The translations under genes and the position numbers were made by a program. The notes below the pieces were generated by a model. It had not been told where the DNA came from, searched no databases, and saw nothing but the letters and a program-made list of their open reading frames with translations. From Pelodera strongyloides (lineage: Eukaryota > Nematoda > Chromadorea > Rhabditida > Rhabditidae), in NCBI GenBank assembly GCA_036852015.1, contig JAANDG010000031.1, positions 1 to 64,000 of the forward strand: DNA of 64,000 bases, read 5' to 3'. Position 1 is the first letter of the stretch. Every line of letters starts with the position of its first letter. Positions 36,101 to 49,772 of this stretch are shown one piece after another.

Positions 36101-39100
36101 TGTTATTAGAACACTACGTCACCGTGACCCTACCATGCCCATGCGGTTGTATAAAGTTAGTCGGTCACCGCGTAAAATGTTCAGTATGGCCCGTACAGAA
36201 ATAGTGGTCGAGGCAACGCGCGCTTTGGGACTAAGCGCATTCAGAAATAGCTGACGCGTACAAAACTTCTAAGAAAACCCAACTCGGTATCAAGTCAAGA
36301 GAGACCTTCGTAAAATTTACAGCCGTATTGTTAGTACTTAATCGTGCGGTTAAGGCTTAGGTTTAGGCTTAGATAAGCCCGTGATGCGCGTGTTCAATCC
36401 CAGCTAAATTTTTCCTGTTTCACTAATGATCTAATCAATAAACTAATCGCTCTCAATCAGCTCACAATCAGGTTAGATTATTTATGCGATGCTTTACTGG
36501 TTTATTGTTTACTGATTAACCCACTTGGCGTAAGTATTCCCAATACTTCGACCACAATCCGCATAACGTGTTCAAAAAAGGGCAGCACTTCCCATCTCGA
36601 AGACTCGTCACGCATCGCGTTCTCCATGCAAATCTGAAAACAGAGAGAGGTATGGAAATATGCACTACTTCTTAAAGGGAGAGGCCCACGAGAAAAAGGT
36701 GTTTCTTAATTTACTTGAACAGAATGTCCGGAAATTCAGAAATATTACTGTGAAAACCGCATTTCTTCACGCCTAGAACTCGCAGAGATATTTCACGGCA
36801 AACAGTTCGGCCAGTTACCGTAGTCAGAAAAGTTTAAATACGTTTTTACGGTTTATATCCGTTCATTTGCATTCTTTCTCTACATAACAATGGTCAAACG
36901 AATAAAGATCATTCCTACGATTATAAAGGGCCGTTTCCAATACAGTAATGCCCCAAAAACGCAAAACATTGATTCTGATTACGGTACCTGGCCGAACAGT
37001 TTGCCGAGGAATAACTCTGCGAGTTCTAGGCCTAAATAAATGCGGTTTTTACAGTAATATTTCTGAAATTCCGGACATTCTTTGCAAGTAAACTGAGGAA
37101 ACTTTTTTTCTCGTGGGCCTCTCCCTTTAAACCTACGCATTATATGTATTACACCCAAGTCTTCGCCTAAATTTTTCCTGGATTTTTCTTATAATTGGGA
37201 AAACTCCTGTTGTATTCCTGTAAATTTGTTGAAACATATGTCATTTATTTTATTTTTGACAGTGCATTTTCATCTGTTTTACTTTATTGTCCATTTATTC
37301 GTTGTTAATGGCCTCATATTGTCAAAACTTGGGCGATAGTTTGCTGTCGTAATAAATGTTATGTTATGTTAAAATACACATGCGCCTAACTCTTTCTAAT
37401 TGCAACTAAGCTTGCGCTAACTGCGCCTAATTATGTATAAGTCTGATCAGAATGATTTTGCTATCTATCTATACATGTAGAGCAATCAACTGGGTGGCAC
37501 GCCAATTTCTTAGCACCAATAATATCTGCTTATAGTCTACTGCACAGTAATATCTTCTAAACCCTACCGTAAGAATCAGCTCCCTATTCGCCGACAGTAG
37601 CGCGTTCGCGAGCAGGGCGCCATACGGAGAATTAGCCAGGAATTGGTCCGTTTCCGATCCAAGAAACTGATGCAGAAAGTCGTTGGCCTGGAATATTCAA
37701 CACACAATAAGAGATGACTAAATTTAATGTTTATATCTAACATTCCAGGGCTATCAAAAACATCATTACATATGAAACTAAATTTATCTACTTGTTTCTC
37801 CTTTAGCTACTTGTTTCTCCCACAGGCACGCAGCATAGTCCTAATCATAATAACATCTACAAAGCAGTAGTTAGCTTCCGTAATCTGGTGCGGTGCAGTA
37901 CAGTGTGTCTAACGGTAACTTTCAATAAACGTGTCTAAATATAATCTTTACGTACAGTTTTTAAAGTAAATGAATCAAGTACAATTTCCTACCGTAATCC
38001 TATAAATATCATCAACTGAGGGTGCAATTGCCGCCTGTTGGGCCCATCTTCCCAATAGAAGTTTCTGTATGGGAATCAGTTGATCGAGAAGTTGTCGGTC
38101 GTGCGCCCGTCCCTCACGAAGCACGTTCTGCGAGACCGAGTTGCGGAACGCGGCCGACGTCAGCTCGGACTACAAAGCACAGAAGATTAGATTACAAAAT
38201 GGAGAAAATCAGTTCACAGTAAAGAAAGTCATGCTAGAAGGTACACAAACCAAGAAAACAAAAAAAACGATAAAAAAATGCAAGCTACAAATTCCTCCCA
38301 TGTCTTATGAGTCCACTGGCGCCGAACCCGCGTCACTTGTCCGCTCTACAAGAGCTCTACCAGTTGAGCTATACTCGAAATTAATAAGTGCATTAAAGCG
38401 AAATACCGGCCGGTTTTTGAAAAGCATCGTGTTCAACTGCATTCTTATGTATTTATGCGAAGTGGGGTCTAATTGGGGTCTATTTTTATGCTAAATTGTG
38501 CTCATTTGCATATGACGCATAAGAATGTTGGTGTACGCGATGCGTTTCAAAAACCGGCCGGTATTTCGCCTTAATCCCAAGAAGACCACCCACCAATATC
38601 GTACTCTTCACATGGATATTCGCTCGGCGATAGAACGTGTTCATCAGAGAGAGCGTAGAGAGAGCGACTTGAAAATCGGAACTGTCCAAGTGCCGTAGAA
38701 GGGTCTCGAAGGGAATTTCCACGAAAACTACCTCGACTAGGTTTTCACTAAAAAATAAAACCTTAAAGGTAATCTTCTCCTGAATCTAAAAAGACCTACT
38801 AATCTTCCCATAAACTTTTTTTGCTAAGGTATTTAACATACCTTCTATAAACATTGTAAAACAAAAACAAATATAAAAATATCGTTATTAACAAAAATTG
38901 TAAAAAAATTCTTGCTTTTGTAAATAATTATACATCCTTGACTTCCGAAAACCTGAGCTAAGATCTAGCCGTAATACTTTTAGATCGCGAACTGCTAAAG
39001 ACTGTCACTTGTCTGGTTACTGTATACAGTGTATACTGTATACTATATCTACTACTGCACCCAATTGTCACAGTCACAGTTCACACGTTCACAGTGTCCC

Positions 39101-41193
39101 AAAAAAACCAACTTTAGTGAAAAGTAGAAAGTTGAGTGATACGTGTAGTTAAAAACAATGATAAATCACAAGTTTCGATGGGAGGTAACGAAATAACAAC
39201 CAACTTTTTCGAGTTGAGCAATTGCTCAACCCAGTGCAGGCCACAGTTCACGGATTTGGTGTCTCCGATCTTACTTCGACCCGAAACGAGAGCACATGCC
39301 GAGCGAGCAGCCTAAACGATATGTATGAAAGGGATAAATCGGCGCCGGGAAACCGCCAGATGTGCGCCACCACTATGCCAGAACAGCGCCACCTCTGCGC
39401 CACACCGAACAACACTTACGAGTCCCGAATAAGAGAACAAACTTACATTTTCAGGCACATTCTCCCAAGAAAGCGCTTCGATCGATAATTCCATCATAGC
39501 ATAAAGGGACTGAAGTACAAGGAGGAGGACTTGTTGGGTCCTAAGATAAATAAAGAATAAACAGAATTATGTGATTCTAGAAAATTATGACGGTTCGTCT
39601 TGCTCTTATTATCTGGTTACTAGAAAGATAGTGTTTTGCTCTCACATTTTATCGATTTCCTGCCCGACCATCTGGAACAACTGCCATATGACACCGCGTG
39701 ACAGCATCTCTCCAACAAAGAACGCGTCCTGACACAGACCGTACACATCGGCCAGTATTGTTTCGCAGGTGTTTGTGCTTCGATCACTCAGCGATTCCAG
39801 AATCCGATCAATATATTTATCCTAAACACAGTGAAGCTTAGAATCAGCCAGGATGTTTATATGTGTATTGTGAGTGGGTAGCACACCCTCGTGGGCCTTT
39901 AGAGCGCCAAAGGTTCGCGAAGAAAACTATTGGCACGTACGCATCTGCGTTACCGTAACCAACGAATATTCCAAATAGAAAAAACTCACTGCCGACGCCG
40001 TGAACGTGACCAAAAACCCGTGCTTTAGCATATGTAAATTCGAATTCGTAAGAAACGAGCGCGGCGAATCCAACATGAGAGCGTACCTGAAAGTTATCAC
40101 AGTACGAAATACAGTAAAAAATAAGTGGCCTAAGCAACAGTTATGCCGAGTTTTATACTAAACATCATACTGAAGTCACCAACGTTAAAGCGGTACAACA
40201 TCCGGTTTTTGAACGCATGCAGGTTGATATATTGCTAGGAAGTTATATCGATTTGAGCTAAGTGTTAATGTACATGTTAAACTATATGGTCACCTACCTC
40301 TCTGTTAACGGCAGCTTCAGCTGTTGTGCCACGCGTACAACCAGATCATTTACATCATCACACTGAAAAGGTAATGTAAATGTGATAGCAACGATTCCGA
40401 TCGCGGCAAAGCAGCGCCAATATAGCGCGGCACACCCCGATTGGTACGCGCGTAAACAAGTGACGCGAGTAAACCGCAACAAAGCTTCGTTCTGAATATG
40501 CATACATCTGGCATGACATGTATGTTCGGGAAACCAAATGAATTTCTGAGTTCTTTGATAGCCAATAATGATCGAACCTAAGAAAATCAATAAACACTAC
40601 CTCTTTATTGATCGTAAAGTAGGTCGATTGTACTGTCGGATCCGGAATCACCTTTGCATTCCATCTTCCGATATTCTTATCAACGACAATTGCGCCCTAA
40701 ATTGACCTAATTGAATTACAGTACGGTAATACATATAATGGCCAGTAATTGAACTACAGTACCCAGACGTGCAAGTACAGTACGCAAAAGTGCAAGTACA
40801 GTACGCAAAAGTGCAAGTACAGTACCCAGAAGTGCAAGTACAGTACCCAGAATTACAAGTACAGTACCCAGAAGTGCAAGTACAGTACGCAAAAGTATTA
40901 TATATGAAATGCTGAGTCAGTATGTATCCCTGACCTTCCTCCCTTTCCGCACTTTAAAGCCTCAAGCCTCAGGCCCACGTACAAAAATGTTCCCCAAATT
41001 TTCTCTGATAAATTTCCCAGAGTACTCAAACGTGGCTGCAATAGCGAAACTATGGCCCAGTGTCCGCGTTTCAGTAATCTGGGCGCCAGGAGTGGGCCAC
41101 TGACTGGCGAAGAAGCCTCACCTTCGCCAAATTGTCAGGCACCGCAATATCCACCGGATTCAAGGCCTTTGTGTGAAATTGGGAATTCATCAT
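33140..41193 (-). CDS. ELMO1: Engulfment and cell motility protein (ELMO / CED-12)
   Basis: Eighteen exons join in phase to 693 residues: 41193-41122, 40696-40601, 40362-40298, 40086-39990, 39821-39646, 39540-39447, 38731-38594, 38169-37993, 37687-37568, 36633-36547, 36086-35880, 35547-35440, 35280-35219, 34848-34733, 34434-34324, 34118-34057, 33753-33602, 33281-33140. ELMO pairs with a DOCK protein to activate Rac. N-terminal 1-110 resembles the ELMO ubiquitin-like region (NPVDIAVPDN, LPLTERYALML); the ARM-like part follows (ILESLSDRS, MLSRGVIWQL); the ELMO core has ARLFHKTWREMHAVTEELDK (human: LNKTWKEMRATAEDFNK); the PH domain (about 535-650) has FTWLDGLRDLI; the C-terminus has EVRLRL and a Pro-rich EPAPLPEDF, where DOCK SH3 binding is known. 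Exon 11 ends at a GC donor (AAG|GCGAGT) and its exact start (36086 or nearby CAG) is uncertain, as is the exon 7 acceptor. The gene symbol denotes the family; invertebrates have one ELMO. Confidence 0.94.
35041..35207. mobile_element. TTAA MITE family A, copy 11 (ELMO intron 13)
   Basis: TTAAAGCGAATTACCGGCCG at the left and AGCCGGCATTTCGCTTTAAA at the right, with a central ATTTGCAT. It lies inside the intron, starting only 11 bases past the exon 13 boundary (35219). Confidence 0.92.
36672..37130. mobile_element. TTAA fold-back MITE family C, copy 2, 459 bp (ELMO intron 9)
   Basis: Begins TTAAAGGGAGAGGCCCACGA and ends TCGTGGGCCTCTCCCTTTAA. It matches the copy at 28708-29165 along its length, including GTCCGGAAATTCAGAAATA and the GTTCGGCCAG blocks. 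The near-equal length and intact termini suggest limited age. Confidence 0.92.
37230..37375 (+). mobile_element. Possible 3' end of a non-LTR retrotransposon (ELMO intron 9)
   Basis: A T-rich tract leads to CGTAATAAATGTTATGTTAT and a short TTATG tandem tail, a form common at the 3' ends of non-LTR elements. No reverse transcriptase remnant is visible upstream, so this is weakly supported. Confidence 0.3.
38300..38377 (-). repeat. tRNA-like segment (ELMO intron 7)
   Basis: On the minus strand, A box TAGCTCAACTGGTAGAGC is followed by CTTGTAGAGCGGACAAG and the B-box-like GGTTCGGCGCC. It resembles an ordinary tRNA over the D and T arms but lacks a convincing acceptor stem. Confidence 0.5.
38393..38574. 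mobile_element. TTAA MITE family A, copy 12 (ELMO intron 7)
   Basis: TTAAAGCGAAATACCGGCCG at the left and GGCCGGTATTTCGCCTTAAT at the right, with a central ATTTGCAT. The right end lies 19 bases from the exon 7 donor boundary (38594) on the intron side. Confidence 0.92.
40757..40895. repeat. Minisatellite, 20-21-bp unit (ELMO intron 1)
   Basis: About seven units of the form AAGTGCAAGTACAGTACCCA or with CGCA in place of CCCA. Unit-to-unit spacing is constant with no unique spacers. Confidence 0.9.
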
Positions 41194-41290
41194 TCCTTTA
41201 TTAATCCATATGCAGTTTCACTCTCTACGATCCGTGGTACATAAATGGTTCGGAGAAAATTCTCTGAAAAACGAACTGGTTTGAGTCCAG

Positions 41291-41390
41291 TTAAAGCGGT
41301 GCAACAGCTGGATTTTTTAAACATATGTTGCATTGAGAATACATCGTCCAGCATCATGGGCTTAAAAAACCGGATGTTATACCGCTTTAA
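41291..41390. mobile_element. TTAA MITE family B, 100-bp copy
   Basis: TTAAAGCGGTGCAACAGCTG at the left and CCGGATGTTATACCGCTTTAA (two blocks: CCGGATGTTATACC, GCTTTAA) at the right. A lone left end of the same kind, TTAAAGCGGTACAACATCCG, lies at 40185 in ELMO intron 3. Confidence 0.85.
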
Positions 41391-41820
41391 CTATATAGTG
41401 CCAATAAACTGCTGGTTAACAAAATCTCGATAAGACATTGCATTGCCTGGTGACACACGGTCGACTGCGCAATCCCTTAAACCATACAGTAATCCTAAAT
41501 GTCTTCCAATGAACTATAAAAGATTACCCCCAACCCATTTCTAATAAGATATTAATCATACTAAAAACCATCTCTCCATAGCCATAGCACCACAACCACA
41601 CAACGTTGTCAAAACATCAAGGCAGCCTGACCCTACATATCTATTCTCCAATAACATCCAAAAACACAAAGCTTCATCGTATAACTTTATACAGATACGA
41701 ATACAAACCAATCAATAATCATAATAATAGCCTTGAAACGATAGAACTTCACGTGCACATTATCATTATTCACTTTGGGAAAAACACTATTACAACAATG
41801 CAAGAAATCCGGTGAATTTC

Positions 41821-41983
41821 TTAAAGAGGTATAACAGCCGATTTGTGAAACGTAGGTTGGACTCTGCATTCCCACGTAGCGTATGCAAATACTGCGCCAT
41901 TTTTTTTTATTTTCATATGCATGCACAAAATGTGAGTACAGGGTCCAAACTACGTTTCGTAACCGTCTGCTATACCGCTTTAA
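41821..41983. mobile_element. TTAA MITE family B, 163-bp copy
   Basis: TTAAAGAGGTATAACAGCCG at the left and GTCTGCTATACCGCTTTAAA at the right. The inner arms GAAACGTAGGTTGGACTC and its inverse GTCCAAACTACGTTTC also pair, and the octamer ATGCAAAT is present. Confidence 0.85.
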
Positions 41984-43723
41984 ATTTCCTAACAACATTC
42001 AAAAGTGTATACTCGATCGATTTCGGCTCAATGAAGAAAAGAAACACAGATATAGTTTGTAGTTCGCATTACAAAAAATCAATACACAACATAGAAAACA
42101 ATAATAAGCAGATTAATAATTATATGAAGAAAACCAATCACAATTTCTCAGAAGAGCGAAGAGCAGAGCTGCGAGGCGCTGAGGGAATAATATTTCAACA
42201 CTTGAATATTATCGATTGACCAACCAGTGCAATCAAATTTCTAATATGCAAATCATGTTCCGGATATGTCTAGAAGGAACAACCATGTGCCACACCACTT
42301 TAACGTCAGCTTCAAACTACAAATATGGTCGATCAATAATAACATTCATAGATATCAAAATATCATTCCTTACAAAAGGGGGCGGCACCTCAGCTCACAG
42401 TGCATAAATAAGGATAGCTCAAGTCGCAATACATTAGTCAATTTGTGAAATAGAGTGTACTCCAAAAATGGGGAATGCTGATTAAGGGAGTTATCAAAAG
42501 TATACTGTACGTATAACTACCCACTACAAATCGACAATCTCTGAGTCACCCAATCACAAGGAGACTGCCACACTCCCCCCTAGTCAGCCTTCCCCCACTT
42601 CGTAGCTGCCCAATTAAACCACATAATAATATATCGAACAGGCCTAGCTTACAAAAGAACACACACAAAAAAGAAAGAGCAAGAAATTCAGGTATAATAA
42701 GCGTGGTCCACAACATAAGATAAGATGAGAAAGCCAAAAAGAAAAATAGACAATGCTCCTTATATGCATTCAAAAAAGTGAAGGTTTAATCATTGTAAAG
42801 GGAAAAGGGCGGGCCCGGCCGTTTCCAACACTCACTAGGGAGCGGTACAGATGATATGAAATTCCGAAATCTGGAAATCCGAAAACGGCACCGAAATCTA
42901 ACAACGTCGGTTTTCAAATTCGGACCATCTGAAACACCCCCAACGACCCTAAGGCATAGCCAAGCCCTCCCATTTCCCATATCAAAACATAAGACTTATT
43001 CACCAAAGAGCAAAAATCATAATCATAATAATAGTAATAATACAACCATTCGAAAACAATAAAACAATAATTTGGAAACTGATCATAACACAAGTAACAT
43101 GATAATATCACATTGGAAAGCGTGGTGACAATAATAATAAGAAGAAAATGAAGTACGAAAATGAAGTTCCTCCTCTTCGGCTCAAAAACCAGAGAAAAAC
43201 CAAAAACAATTTACAAGAAAATTGAGCCACTTTTCAATTACCTTACACTGGACCGTTTTCCACAATTAGGGGGCCATTAGGGGTGAAACAAGTTATTGGA
43301 GAGCTTTCATACCATTGGTACCAATGGCATACCAAGCAATATAGCTCTGGTACCATAATCAGCACCTCCACTTACTACTTAACTTGCCGTATACACTGTT
43401 TGGTTAAGATTAAGAAGGAAGTTTAGAATAACAATAAACAAAGTAAAAAGGCGCCGCTAAGCTGGCCGTATCGCACCGGAAAAAGAGCTCATTTACTGGA
43501 CAGGTAGCACTCCCACTGCTGTATAGCGATAGATACAACATTATCCCATAAAACCGACAAAAAAAAATTAACATATTAAAAAAACAGTGGAAGTGCTACA
43601 ATCCTCAAGTGAGTTGGACAACGTAATTCAGGAAACCAAAATCATAAGTGGCGTGCATATGTGCGCCAAACGTTCGCGAACCATTCGCGCATCCGTAACC
43701 AAACACTCGCCGCTCCTCCGCGG

Positions 43724-46700
43724 CTACTTTTGTTGGGCATTCTGTGCGGGCACCTTTCGTCGCCTTCGCCGGAAGCAGCAGCACTTCACCTAAAAATTGA
43801 GACTTTTTAAAATACGGACAGGATAATTATTCAAAAATACAAATGTTTCAGTGACTCTAAAAAGTATGAAGGATAACACAAAATGCGATGTATCAAATGT
43901 TTAAATGTTTAAATGTTTATTAGACTCTTAAATGTTTATTAGATTTTTAAATGTTTATTAGACTTTTAAATGTTTATTAGACTTTTAAATGTTTATTAGA
44001 CTAACTACCATATGCGGGACATGAATTTTCGTGCATAGCGCATTCGAATTACTGCGGGTGGAGGTATATCAAGGATGCTAGTATTTGCGGAAGGTGGCTA
44101 GGTAGATATTGATCCTTAGGCATGCCATAGTTTACAGAGGCATTAATTGTTTGTTAAAGTGATAACAACAAACAAATAACCAACCTCTCCGCTCATCGAG
44201 TCCTGTCTATCGCCGCCGCCCACAGCACGTGTGCCATCATCTCCGGTCACTTCACCCGCATTACTGTTGACCACCTGCAAACAATAAAGCAATTTTTTAT
44301 ATTAACTTAAAAAAAATCAAACTGACTAGGGTAATACCGTAATTCGTATAGTGTCCTAAAGTAAACTTATTATACGCGATGGATCTATAGCATGATGATA
44401 GATGATGACCACTGACCAACAAGTACCTTCGCAGCATTTCATAGCTAATACGCCGTCAACTATCTACATATCAAAAACAAAGAACGAACTTCCGTCCTTG
44501 TCCTTACTCCATGCCATACTGGCAATGGACACCATTAGCACCAGCCACACAACAACTACAATACTTACCAACATTAACTACGGTAACAATGTAACATAAT
44601 CAAAGCACAGTACTCTCTCAACAAACCTGGGTGGATCCAAACTGATTATGTCCGTGTTGTTGTGCTGGCCTGAGTGCGGCGCCCTCGTCGCGCTTTATCG
44701 CACTCCGCTTCTGGTCTTTCGCAACAGCGCCGCCCGCCTCCGATGTGTGCAGTGAGCCAGATGGTGTTGACTAAAACACAAATATGAAAATTCAATAAAA
44801 GAGTCCCCAATTAAAAAAACCCGCGATTCCCATTAAACGGTTTCACCTCAGAGATAGACAAGGCACCTAGCAACTAATGATTTCATACACCAAAAAGGAG
44901 TTAACAGCGATTCAAATATCATTGCTCAACGACTGTTTTGCTTTTGCTGCATAATTCCTTTTCACGTCTAAACTACTTTATCATAGGAATCCTATAAATA
45001 TAAAAAAACCGTGTGTGCAATAGCGTGCCCTCCCCAACCTCGCACTCGTCCGGTACAATTAGGTATCCGGGAAAATCCCGGACAAGTGCGAAGTGCCAAA
45101 CAAGAACTAGAAAGCATAGAACTAATTCACTCACCACATTATTCAACTTTGGTGTCCAGTCAAATTCATAATCGTACGAGAATCCTAGCCTGTCAAGTAC
45201 CGACTTGAACAAGTTGTAGCAGTACTCATAGTCAGGCGTCTCGAAGAAGTCGAGTCGGCGAGCGTACCGTAAATAGTGCGCAAACTCTTCTGAAATCAAC
45301 AACATGTTAAAAAAAGGTTAGAGGTTAGACCCGTCTTCTCAAGAGATCTGAACTCCGCGCGGGTCCCGTGCCTGAAGTACACGGTCCGAACTGCTCTGGG
45401 TTTTTGGTTTCAATTAGTTCACTTTTTGGCCAGGGGTAGTAAATATTTTATTCGAATTTGCTCCAACAAGCAAACGGCATTACCAATGCGGCACTTTTTA
45501 ATGTCTTCGAGAATTAAAAACCAATTAGGTGACTGATAAATATACTTGCATCACCCCGCTCGACTGGTACAAAAACAGCAGAAATAGACATACTCCCATA
45601 ACACCCCGGGAGTTGCCACCCACCCGGGGTGTTATGGGAGCAATGTAGCAAAACAAAATAGGGAACAGAATAGATACCTGGGAATCCCTCGCATAATACT
45701 TCTATTTGGGTGGCTCGCTTCGTGTCCCCAATCTTTTGATACCTGAATGAATAATGTTTAAGATTATTATATCCTATATGTATTAAGCCCATCAGTAATA
45801 ATATTAACAGTACATTTATTATTAAAATACTACGAATGTTTAACAGTTCAATTCTACACATAAAACAGGACAGGAACAGTTTCTTATAAAAATGTTTCAG
45901 TAACGGACCTGTTACAAATCAAACAAGCAAAACAAATTTCCCCACGTTACACAAATCTACATGTTTCACAAACATTTTATCAACAGAAATTCTGAGAATC
46001 AAGCATTCCATGAGACCAATGAGACGCGTAAAATCCAAATTTTGATAATTTCTACAAATTTTTCGAAACACCGCCGTGTGCAAAAAAAAGGACCATGGAT
46101 TCCGGTATACTACACGGCGCTACCACATTACATTATAAGAAGAAGCAAAAAAAAACAAAGCTTAGTTATTTCTATACAGCACTTCATAAGAAGGAAAAAG
46201 GAAATCCAAAAAAAATATCTAACCTCTCCTTCAGCGTATCAGCTTTCAAACCCTGCCACGGCAACGACCCTCTCAAAAAGTACATGAACATGTGGCCGAG
46301 TGCCTCCAGGTCGTCTCGTCTGTAATACAAATTTGTTATTAGCGGCAGAACAAGTAATCTTATTATATAAAAGAGTAAAGTGCGCTAGCACTCGCGTCAC
46401 GGAAGTATAATTCGAATAAATTGTTCCGCTTCGGGTATAAAGAGCGCCGCAGCTCAAATTAGAATATTCTCATGTAAAAGAAACACTATGCAACCTGATA
46501 TGATTTATTCAGCAACCGACCTCACACCTTGATATTCTCATGGAAATAATGCAAGCCTAACCCTCACTATTAATAAATGGCATGACTAGACCATAATTGA
46601 AAATTTATATGAAAGCTAGTTTGCTAGTTATTACCCCACCGTCAATTAGTTCCATTAGTTGATATGTTCAACACCCGAAATCGAAAGCGACATACCACAA

Positions 46701-48523
46701 TGCAAAACCTATTTATTTTATCGTAGTATTTATTTGCTTACTTGCTACTAGAAATATGAAACATACAGTAGGGCCCCTTGTCAGTATGGGATGTTTTCAT
46801 ACGCATTGCCGTCTTAGGCTTAGGGTTGCCTTTTGATTATGTACTTTGAATGTAATCAATAAATCTTTATTATTATTAATGAAAGAAGTACTACACAAGA
46901 ACTAACCTGCTCTGTTCCTTTCCCAAATGCGTGTTTATACTCATATATCTGGCCGTGCCCGTCAATGACTTGTGTTCCCGATAAGCAATGTGTTTGCCTG
47001 AAATAAATAACTTGGTTAATTTAGTTTCAAATTTAGTTTCAAACAGAACCACCGTTAAAGCGAAATACCGGCAGGTTTTTGAAACGCATCGCGTGCCCCT
47101 GCTTTATAATTCATCATATGCAAACGAGCATAAATTAGAATAAAAATAGAAATTCGACCCTTCTTAGCATAACTACAAGAGAATGCAGACAGTTGAGATG
47201 TGTTTCAAAAACCGACTGGTATTGCGCTTTAAGCGAATGACTACGCACACCATGCATGTGCAGAAATACCTCTTAACGTCTGAACCCCCTTCCATGATAT
47301 CCAAAACTTATAATTTGTCATGTTTAACGAAACGTACTAGTCCATTATTTTAATGCACATTTATTCGTTAAGAAATGCTTAATATACCACATGCCTGTCG
47401 TCAAACATCGCGTAAAATCAAAATGGCGTATAGATGACTCATACGTTAGTCTTTCTTACAGTGAAAAGTGTCATCCTTGCTATACCTCATCGAACTCGTC
47501 ATATTAAAACAAAAACAAAAACAGAACATTATTATAAAATACTCACCCGTATCACAATCAATATACTCCTTTGCTAATCCGAAATCGATTATATGTAATA
47601 CGTGTTGTTTTCGTGTAGAATAGCGGCCTGAAAAGAAGAACCGAAAATAGAGCAAAAGGCAATACACTATAAACTACAATAAATAATGCAACCTACGCGC
47701 AATGTCTATTATTCTGTGCAAAAAGTAATTCAAGTCAAGAAATTACCTAGCTGGCAGATAAAGGTAAATAAATACAATTCAAATGTAACTAAAAAGTAAC
47801 AGAGTTTCAATTAAAGCACATAAGTGAAACATTTAAACAACAGTGATATGCCACCATTATCAAAAGAAAACTGTAAATTTATCGGGCTAGATCTAGATTC
47901 TAAACGAAATTCTTGTTTCAATGAAAGCGATTCTCTATCTCTACGACAGAATTTTTTCGAGTTCTTATGTTAGTATTTTTTTTATCATCCGCGGGTAGGT
48001 CTTTATAACTATAATATATAATATACAATTTTTGTGCAGGCAATAGCAATAAAGCGTAACAAAATTAAAAATACGAAACTGATCACTCAAAGGTACTTGC
48101 ATCTAAGCCTAAGCCTGATTGTAAGCCTAATGAGAACAACTTACCGATCAGAAAATTCTCCGGCTTCACGTCTCGATATATCAAGTGTTTAGAGTGCACG
48201 TACTCAATGCGACGTATCTGCAAAATAGAACAATCATTATTTTAAAACAATAAAAGTATCTTAAACCCTTACCTTTAATAAATTACCCATCCATAGCTTT
48301 ATGATATAGATATAACCGGGAGTACCGGAGACTTCTTGCCCGTTTCATAGCAAAAATCATTCTTACCCATACTTATTATTTTCTATATTAGTGAAAAGAC
48401 TCTGAAAAAGGAGGGTCATAAATAAGAAGCGGGTTCTAATTCCCACGGGATAATGCTGCCTTCAAAAAGTGAAAGTGAACCCAAATAGACATCCCCAACT
48501 CCTAACCCAAACCAAACCCCTAG

Positions 48524-48620
<97 letters not shown>

Positions 48621-49702
48621 AGAAGAAGAAGAAGATAGAGAGAGAGAGAGTAGAGTAGGACTTAAGTAAAGTTCACTCAAACTCCCCCAACAATATTACT
48701 CTACTCTAATTCTCCGGAAATTAGATCTTTATAACCATAATCTTCTTAATCCGCAATCCGCATCATGCAAAAATAATCGACATCGCTTCTTATAAACGAT
48801 AAACTCAAACAAATTACATGACGTGATAAACATCTTGGAAGCGTAGTAAACTACACTCCAAAAGATTCCGCTTTTTTACTATTCATAAACTACTGCATCT
48901 CTGCCTAACACCGTAAAATCCCACATTCCAATTATTATCCAATATTTCCTATGGTCCTAAGAATCGGTTTGTTGCCTCAAGTGCTTCGTCAAATATTAGT
49001 ACCTTAGCTCAAAAAGTAGCCTTTCAGGTGCAAAATTCTTAGTTCTTAAAGAAAAAGGAAAGGAAGTGCAATTGTGCAATGAAAAGGCAAAATTCATGCC
49101 AAAGCAATTATTGTCTTCGGAAGGCAAGGTGCATACTAAACAATGACACGAGAAAGCAACAATAACAATGGTTCGAGGAATTCAAAGGGCAGAACGAGAT
49201 TCCAGATTCACAATTTCAAAGAGTAAAAAAATGAGAAAAGAAAAATGAGAGCGAGAAGAGAACAGAGCGCAAGAAGATAGTGAGGAAATTCTTAAACCTT
49301 GAAGCGAAATACCAGCCGGTTTTTGAAAATTATCGCGGACAAGTGAATTCTTACGTAATTTGCTGGAATTTGGCCCGATTTTTTTATTCTCCAATTTATG
49401 TTCATTTGCATAAGCTGTATACAAATTCCGTTGTACTAGATGAGTTTCAAAAACCGGCCTGTATTTCATTTCGCTTTAAAACAACAATATTGACCGTGAC
49501 CTGTCATGACATTACTTCAAAAGACCAGAGGTAATCCAAATGACCAGTGAGATCAAAAATTCAAATACTTTTTTATCAATTGAGTCAGGAACACAAAGCA
49601 CAACACAAAAAACCTCGGGTTTAGGCTAATAAATTAATCAACAGAAAATAATAATAACAATAATAATAACAATAATTAACAATAATAATAACAATAATTA
49701 AC

Positions 49703-49772
<70 letters not shown>

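Larger units (their letters stand above)
41194..43723. other. Region between CK1 gamma and ELMO, both minus strand
   Basis: This 2.5 kb lies downstream of CK1 gamma and upstream of ELMO, and should hold the ELMO promoter. It carries two complete family B MITEs (41291-41390, 41821-41983) and a partial one (about 42237-42305). No coding exon is supported; the frames seen are Asn/Ile/Thr-rich from AT-rich sequence. Confidence 0.55.

Noticed and set aside
40757..40895. Regular direct repeats that superficially resemble a CRISPR array
   Set aside because: Units are contiguous with no unique spacers, in a eukaryotic intron; a minisatellite explains them.
48462..48680. Arg-Glu and Ser-Leu repeat frames
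   Set aside because: Translation of a pure GA microsatellite inside a CK1 gamma intron.
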